Shown here in pieces: positions 60,274 to 64,000 of a stretch of DNA of 64,000 bases. The stretch lies in NCBI GenBank assembly GCA_041649295.1, contig JBAZNI010000002.1, forward strand, positions 62,001 through 126,000. The letters are read 5' to 3'. Origin of the DNA: JACPLR01 sp041649295 (GTDB lineage Archaea > Nanobdellota > Nanobdellia > Pacearchaeales > GW2011-AR1). Under the pieces are notes generated by a model. It saw nothing but the letters and a program-made list of their open reading frames with translations. It did no database searches and had not been told where the DNA came from. Every line of letters begins with the position of its first letter. The stretch's first letter is position 1. Both the position numbers and the translations under genes were made by a program.

Positions 60274-61248
60274 TCACTTTTCTTTTGGGATATTCTTGAT
60301 TATTGTTAAAAGAACTTCTAATATTATTGGGCCGAGGATAAACCCAATTAGCCCAAATAATTTTAATCCTCCTAATATTCCCACCAACATTATTACAGGA
60401 TGAATTGCTGTTTTCTTGCCTATTATCTTAGCTTTCAGAAGATTATCAATTCCAAAACTAAGAATTAAACCAAAGATAACTAAGAGTACTGCAACAACAT
60501 ATTCTCCAGAAAATATAGATATGAGAGCCATTGGCGCCCATACTAACATAGGGCCAAGCAATGGGATAAATGCAAATATTCCTATTAAAAATGCAAGCAA
60601 GAGAGAATATTCAAATCCTAACAGTTTAAAGAGAATAAATGCATAAATTATTTCTATTATTGCTATAATTAGTGTTCCAGTTATTATTTGTTTTGTTGTT
60701 TTTTCCATATCTTTTACAATTTCTTTTTTATTTTTAAATGGCAATAATCCTATTAGTTTTTTCTTTATATTGCCCCAGTCAATTAACAAATAATATGTTG
60801 CAAACATGCATATAAATAATGAAAGAATTATATTTGGAAATTTATAAATTTTTGAAGAAATTGAGTTAAAGAAAAACTTTCCTGTTTCTGAAAGTATTAG
60901 GGACAGGTTTTCTGAAATAATATTATTATAATCAAAAACTCTTACAATCTCTTTTAATTTTGCTAAACCCATAGGATTATTAATTACATTTGAAAGTTGA
61001 GTTATCAGTGTGCCTGCTATTATTGCCAGCAATGCCAGCATAACAATTAGAATTAGAATCACTAAGATTAAAGCAGAAATCTGCTTTGGTATTTTTTTTG
61101 ATATTTTATTCTGAAACGGGATTAATAAATATGCAAGAATAAATGCACTGGCAAGAGCAACTAAAAAATCTTTTAATACAAAATAAGATATTATTATAAC
61201 TAGAAAAATCAAACTCCAGAATAAATACTTCTTCGCCTCTTTTTCCAT
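60274..61248 (-). CDS. AI-2E family (PerM-like) membrane protein
   Basis: A 324-residue protein with about seven or eight helices and the family features: FLVALASAFILAYLLIPFQNK near the start, a central amphipathic part, and GFEYSLLLAFLIGIFAFIPLLGPMLVW followed by HPVIMLVGILGGLKLFGLIG. The family includes autoinducer-2 exporters and PerM-type permeases and Na+/H+ antiporters, so the substrate is open. It sits between filament genes and is divergent from the prepilin peptidase. Confidence 0.9.
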   Translation of the reverse strand: MEKEAKKYLFWSLIFLVIIISYFVLKDFLVALASAFILAYLLIPFQNKISKKIPKQISALILVILILIVMLALLAIIAGTLITQLSNVINNPMGLAKLKEIVRVFDYNNIISENLSLILSETGKFFFNSISSKIYKFPNIILSLFICMFATYYLLIDWGNIKKKLIGLLPFKNKKEIVKDMEKTTKQIITGTLIIAIIEIIYAFILFKLLGFEYSLLLAFLIGIFAFIPLLGPMLVWAPMALISIFSGEYVVAVLLVIFGLILSFGIDNLLKAKIIGKKTAIHPVIMLVGILGGLKLFGLIGFILGPIILEVLLTIIKNIPKEK

Positions 61249-61298
61249 TAATATACTTCGTAAGAAAGATTAATAAAGGTTTTTATTTTTTTTAGTTA

Positions 61299-62159
61299 AT
61301 GATATGGTTCCTTTTTGTGCTGGCGTTAATATATGTTGTAATTGCAATTATTCAGGATTTTAAAACAACTGAGATTTCTAACTGGACTAATTTTTCTTTA
61401 GTTATATTTGCTTTAGCTTACAGACTTTTTTACAGCATTTTTTCTGGAAATTACGAAGTTATTTTGTTTGGAATAATCGGATTTATTTTGTTTTTTATCT
61501 TAGCATATGTATTTTATTATGCCAGGATTTTTGCAGGAGGAGATGCAAAGCTTATGATTGCCCTTGGAGCTGTTGTTTTATTTGGCGCAAGTGTTTGTGA
61601 AAATACTCTTTTATTATTTGTTTTCTTAATTGCATTGCTTGCAGGAGGAGCTTTTTACAGTTTAGCTTATACTTTTGTTATTGCGTTTGTAAAAAGAAAA
61701 GAATTTGCAAAAGAATTTAAAAAACAAGTCAAGGTTAATAAAAAAATATTTTTGATATTCATCTCTATAGCAGTTGCTTTATTTGTATTAATGATTATTT
61801 TTAATGAAATTTTATTTTCTTTATTTTCAGTTGTTATTTTAATATTTCCTATACTCCTAATTTATACTAAAGCTGTTGAAAATACGTGCATGATTAAATC
61901 TGTCGATGTTCGCTTTCTAACTGTTGGAGATTGGATGGTAAATCCAATTAAAATTGGGAAAAGGATAATCAAACCTCATTGGGAAGGAATTACAGAAGAA
62001 CAGTTAAAATTTATTCAGAAGCATTATAAGAAAAAAGTTGTTGTTAAATATGGAGTTCCATTCAGTCCTGCATTTTTAATAGCGCTTTTAGTTACTATTG
62101 CAATTAAAGTTTTAGGGTATTCTTACTGGAGCTTTTGGCAAAGCTGCCCTTTCTTCTGA
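61299..62159 (+). CDS. Archaeal prepilin peptidase (FlaK/PibD type)
   Basis: A 286-residue aspartic membrane protease. The catalytic acids are D20 (QDFKTTEISNW) and D82 (FAGGDAKLMIALG, the GxGD motif), with six or more helices. It should cleave the class III signal peptides of the pilin-like proteins at 54-60 kb and 434-880. The C-terminal extension (about 200-286), with a polar loop and a final helix, is longer than in ArlK/PibD. Its 3' end overlaps the convergent HIT-like gene by 48 nt. Confidence 0.92.
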   Translation: MIWFLFVLALIYVVIAIIQDFKTTEISNWTNFSLVIFALAYRLFYSIFSGNYEVILFGIIGFILFFILAYVFYYARIFAGGDAKLMIALGAVVLFGASVCENTLLLFVFLIALLAGGAFYSLAYTFVIAFVKRKEFAKEFKKQVKVNKKIFLIFISIAVALFVLMIIFNEILFSLFSVVILIFPILLIYTKAVENTCMIKSVDVRFLTVGDWMVNPIKIGKRIIKPHWEGITEEQLKFIQKHYKKKVVVKYGVPFSPAFLIALLVTIAIKVLGYSYWSFWQSCPFF

Positions 62160-62768
62160 TTTTTTCCTGGGTTTTCTTGGCTTTTTTTCTGACACTTCCT
62201 TTTTAATTCTTGTTTTCTTTACCTTTTCTTTTGCAATTTCTTTGATCAAAAGATGCTGTATTTCTTTTAGCTCTGATTCAGAAGCTTTTTCTCTTTTTGT
62301 TTCTAAATTCTCCCCATTGTAAACTGGAAGAACATTAATTATTGTTTCCCCTAAAATTTTAGAGGGAATAATCTCTACTTTTTTTACATTAAATTCTATT
62401 TTTATTTTTTTAGCCATGGTTTCTGCTAATCCCAGGGCTTCTTTTGGGATATGGCTGTTTGTAGCGGGTTGCTTTGGAATTATTAGTAAATGAGCCTTTG
62501 AAATGGGGTTTATTTCTAAAACAGCAATTGCACCTTCATTTTCGCCTACTTTATAACTGGGTATTTTGCCTTCAATAATTGCCCTAAATGGGCTATTGGT
62601 TTCATTGTTATCACTAACAATTTTATTTTTAACAAGAAATTCTTCGAGTTCTTTTGCATCCATTTCTTCTATTTGTTCTTCTAGCTCTTCTCTTTGCTCT
62701 TCAGGAAATTTATCCAGTTGTTTTAACAGCTGGTTTTTTATTTCTTTTGCTTGTTCTTGGGTTAACAT
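62112..62768 (-). CDS. HIT-fold protein lacking the histidine triad
   Basis: A 218-residue protein with an N-terminal helical part (about 1-55) and a HIT-like domain: AIIEGKIPSYKVGENEGAIA, LEINPISKAHLLIIPKQPAT. The catalytic HxHxH is replaced by E, I, N in GETIINVLPVYNGE, so nucleotide hydrolysis is unlikely. A lysine/arginine-rich tail (KKPRKPRKKSEER) follows. It may have become a binding protein. It is convergent with the prepilin peptidase gene, with a 48-nt coding overlap. Confidence 0.75.
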   Translation of the reverse strand: MLTQEQAKEIKNQLLKQLDKFPEEQREELEEQIEEMDAKELEEFLVKNKIVSDNNETNSPFRAIIEGKIPSYKVGENEGAIAVLEINPISKAHLLIIPKQPATNSHIPKEALGLAETMAKKIKIEFNVKKVEIIPSKILGETIINVLPVYNGENLETKREKASESELKEIQHLLIKEIAKEKVKKTRIKKEVSEKKPRKPRKKSEERAALPKAPVRIP

Positions 62769-62903
62769 AAAAATATGTGGTTTTGAAACTATTTAATATT
62801 TGCTGTATACATAATTTTTTATAGTTTCGATTGTTATTTGTATAATGGAATATGATGTGGAGAAGCGAGAGATTAAGAATTATTCTTGAAAAAAGGAGAA
62901 TGC

Positions 62904-63062
62904 ATGAATAATAAACAATTTATGAAACCTGGAATGAGTAATAAAGATGATAGACTTAACTTTGTTGAATTTTGGGCAGAGTATGTAAGAACACATAGTG
63001 ATAAGGAGTGGAGTGAACAGCAGAATTTTTTAATCGATTCTATATTTTGTGATTTATCATAA
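62904..63062 (+). CDS. 52-residue hypothetical protein
   Basis: A short frame with MNNKQFMKPGMSNKDDRLNF and FVEFWAEYVRTHSDKEWSEQ, preceded by a good ribosome site (AAGGAGAA). A tiny 14-codon frame precedes it. The amphipathic helices look real, but the protein has no recognised domain; the HIT-like gene lies divergently upstream. Confidence 0.45.
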   Translation: MNNKQFMKPGMSNKDDRLNFVEFWAEYVRTHSDKEWSEQQNFLIDSIFCDLS

Positions 63063-63107
63063 GCTTTAAATATCTGGGATATTATTAATTTATATAAAAG
63101 AGGGAAG

Positions 63108-63392
63108 ATGAGAACAAATAAAATTGCAGGATATGTTGTTAGCTTGATTGGACTTGCAGTATTTGCATCAAGTCTTGATTTTATTAATCTTAAAGTTGTT
63201 AAATTTCTTCCTTTTATTAGTTCTATTAATAAGTTAGTACTGATGGCTGTTGGGGGCGTTATTTTAATTGCAGGATTATATCTTGTTAGAAATTCTTCAG
63301 GCAGACGAAGAACAGCTGTTGAGGTTCCTATATTTGAAGGGCAAGGCAAACGCCGAACAGTTGTAGGTTATCAAAGAATGGGAAGAAGATAG
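63108..63392 (+). CDS. Small membrane protein with basic C-terminal tail
   Basis: A 94-residue protein with two hydrophobic helices (about 8-25 and 44-63) and a strongly basic C-terminal tail containing EVPIFEGQGKRRTVVGYQRM. The tail looks like a conserved ligand or docking motif and not random. Its partner is unknown. A TATA-like element and GAGGGAAG ribosome site precede the ATG. Confidence 0.6.
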   Translation: MRTNKIAGYVVSLIGLAVFASSLDFINLKVVKFLPFISSINKLVLMAVGGVILIAGLYLVRNSSGRRRTAVEVPIFEGQGKRRTVVGYQRMGRR

Positions 63393-63418
63393 TTTTTAAC
63401 TATAATATTTTTATAAAA

Positions 63419-63994
63419 TTATTTATGTAAACCCCCGCCGAGACGTCGCATTCTTTTTTGTATTCTTTTCCTTTGTCTTTCTGCTTGAGGACTATCAATT
63501 GGTTCATATTTTGCCCACTCTACTTGAAGATCTGCAATTTCTCTATCTTTAGAACTTTCCATCCATTTTTTAACATCTTCTCCGCGGAAGTATGCATTAA
63601 CATGTTTGTCAAAAATAATCAAAACCCCAATTGCAAGTATTGTCCAGAAGTAAATTTGATTTCCTAATGCCCCTATTTCACTTGATTTATATAACCATAA
63701 TACAATAAATGTAACTCCAAAAAAAGTCCAAGATAGTTTTCTTCCCATTCCGCTCATTTCTGTATGGTAGATAAAATATCCAAATATCAAGAAAGGAAAG
63801 ATAGTGGTAATTGCAATACCTAGTGCCCCGTATGGTAGAAGTATACCTTGGATAAGCTGATTGTCTGTAAGGAATCGTGTAGCGATAATTGAGATTACTG
63901 AAGAAATGACGAATGTTGCTCCTCTATTGCCTTCGAATATTGCAACTTTCTGCATTATTGCCATGATTACAATAAAAATTAATATTAAGAACAT
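63419..63994 (-). CDS. Membrane protein, family A member 4, possibly truncated by the window edge
   Basis: The 191-residue frame begins 6 nt from the window end, so the true start could lie outside. The N-terminal IFIVIMAIMQKVAIFEGNRG has the helix-loop of the 44959/45782/46354 family, followed by helices around residues 25-55, 57-77 and 88-130. Unlike the others it ends in a charged soluble domain with many arginines (RQRKRIQKRMRRLGG). It suggests that this family is dispersed around the filament locus. Confidence 0.55.
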   Translation of the reverse strand: MFLILIFIVIMAIMQKVAIFEGNRGATFVISSVISIIATRFLTDNQLIQGILLPYGALGIAITTIFPFLIFGYFIYHTEMSGMGRKLSWTFFGVTFIVLWLYKSSEIGALGNQIYFWTILAIGVLIIFDKHVNAYFRGEDVKKWMESSKDREIADLQVEWAKYEPIDSPQAERQRKRIQKRMRRLGGGLHK

Positions 63995-64000
63995 AACTTT

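Overview
The window is AT-rich archaeal DNA. Archaeal/eukaryal-type ribosomal proteins (S13, S4, S11, S9, L13, L18e, L21e), RNA polymerase subunits (RpoD, RpoF, RpoN), Orc1/Cdc6, both subunits of DNA polymerase D (the large one with an intein), a Hef-type helicase and nuclease, class III (prepilin-type) signal peptides and archaeal TATA/BRE promoters all agree. Short intergenic gaps, many ATGA overlaps, tiny membrane proteins and extreme AT content suggest a DPANN archaeon (Woesearchaeota/Pacearchaeota-like). That lineage is an inference; no marker was compared with a database.

Layout. 1-3 kb: tRNA-Arg, an intron-containing tRNA-Leu, an M64-like protease with a pilin-like partner, 5S rRNA and rpoN. 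3-6 kb: a MacB-like ABC exporter. 6.3-11 kb: the ribosomal protein/RNA polymerase cluster, interrupted by a tRNA-Leu with an odd AAG anticodon. 11-14.9 kb: a membrane-anchored nuclease, a XerA-like recombinase, hemerythrin, flavodoxin and small membrane proteins. 14.9-19.8 kb: an unusual origin-proximal region. It holds two paralogous proteins (coiled coil, repeat-coded linker, winged helix) whose own reading frames carry arrays of short DNA repeats; one array motif also sits in front of three promoters. It ends in an 830-bp AT-rich candidate replication origin with ORB-like elements. 19.8-27.5 kb: cdc6, DP1 and DP2. 27.7-44.6 kb: membrane proteins, PAP2 phosphatase, glycosyltransferase, a heavily N-glycosylatable surface protein, TyrRS, a DRG-type GTPase, M16 protease, an arginase-fold protein, a 2',3'-cyclic phosphodiesterase and a split Hef. 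44.6-62.2 kb: a type IV filament locus with tandem four-helix membrane proteins, coiled-coil proteins, the assembly ATPase, an MNT/HEPN pair, a double T2SF core protein, about ten pilin-like genes and the prepilin peptidase. 62-64 kb: a HIT-fold protein without its histidine triad and small membrane proteins.

How the genes work together. The 6-11 kb block is housekeeping translation and transcription. The 18-27.5 kb block couples a likely origin to its initiator and replicative polymerase; the nearby repeat-bearing proteins may read out or act on this locus (regulation or segregation), which is a hypothesis. The 44-62 kb block looks like one surface-filament machine: ATPase and core membrane protein for assembly, peptidase for processing, and a string of small pilin-like subunits, with the Cys-rich 59.3-kb protein behind its own strong promoter. 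No CRISPR array, insertion sequence or prophage was seen.
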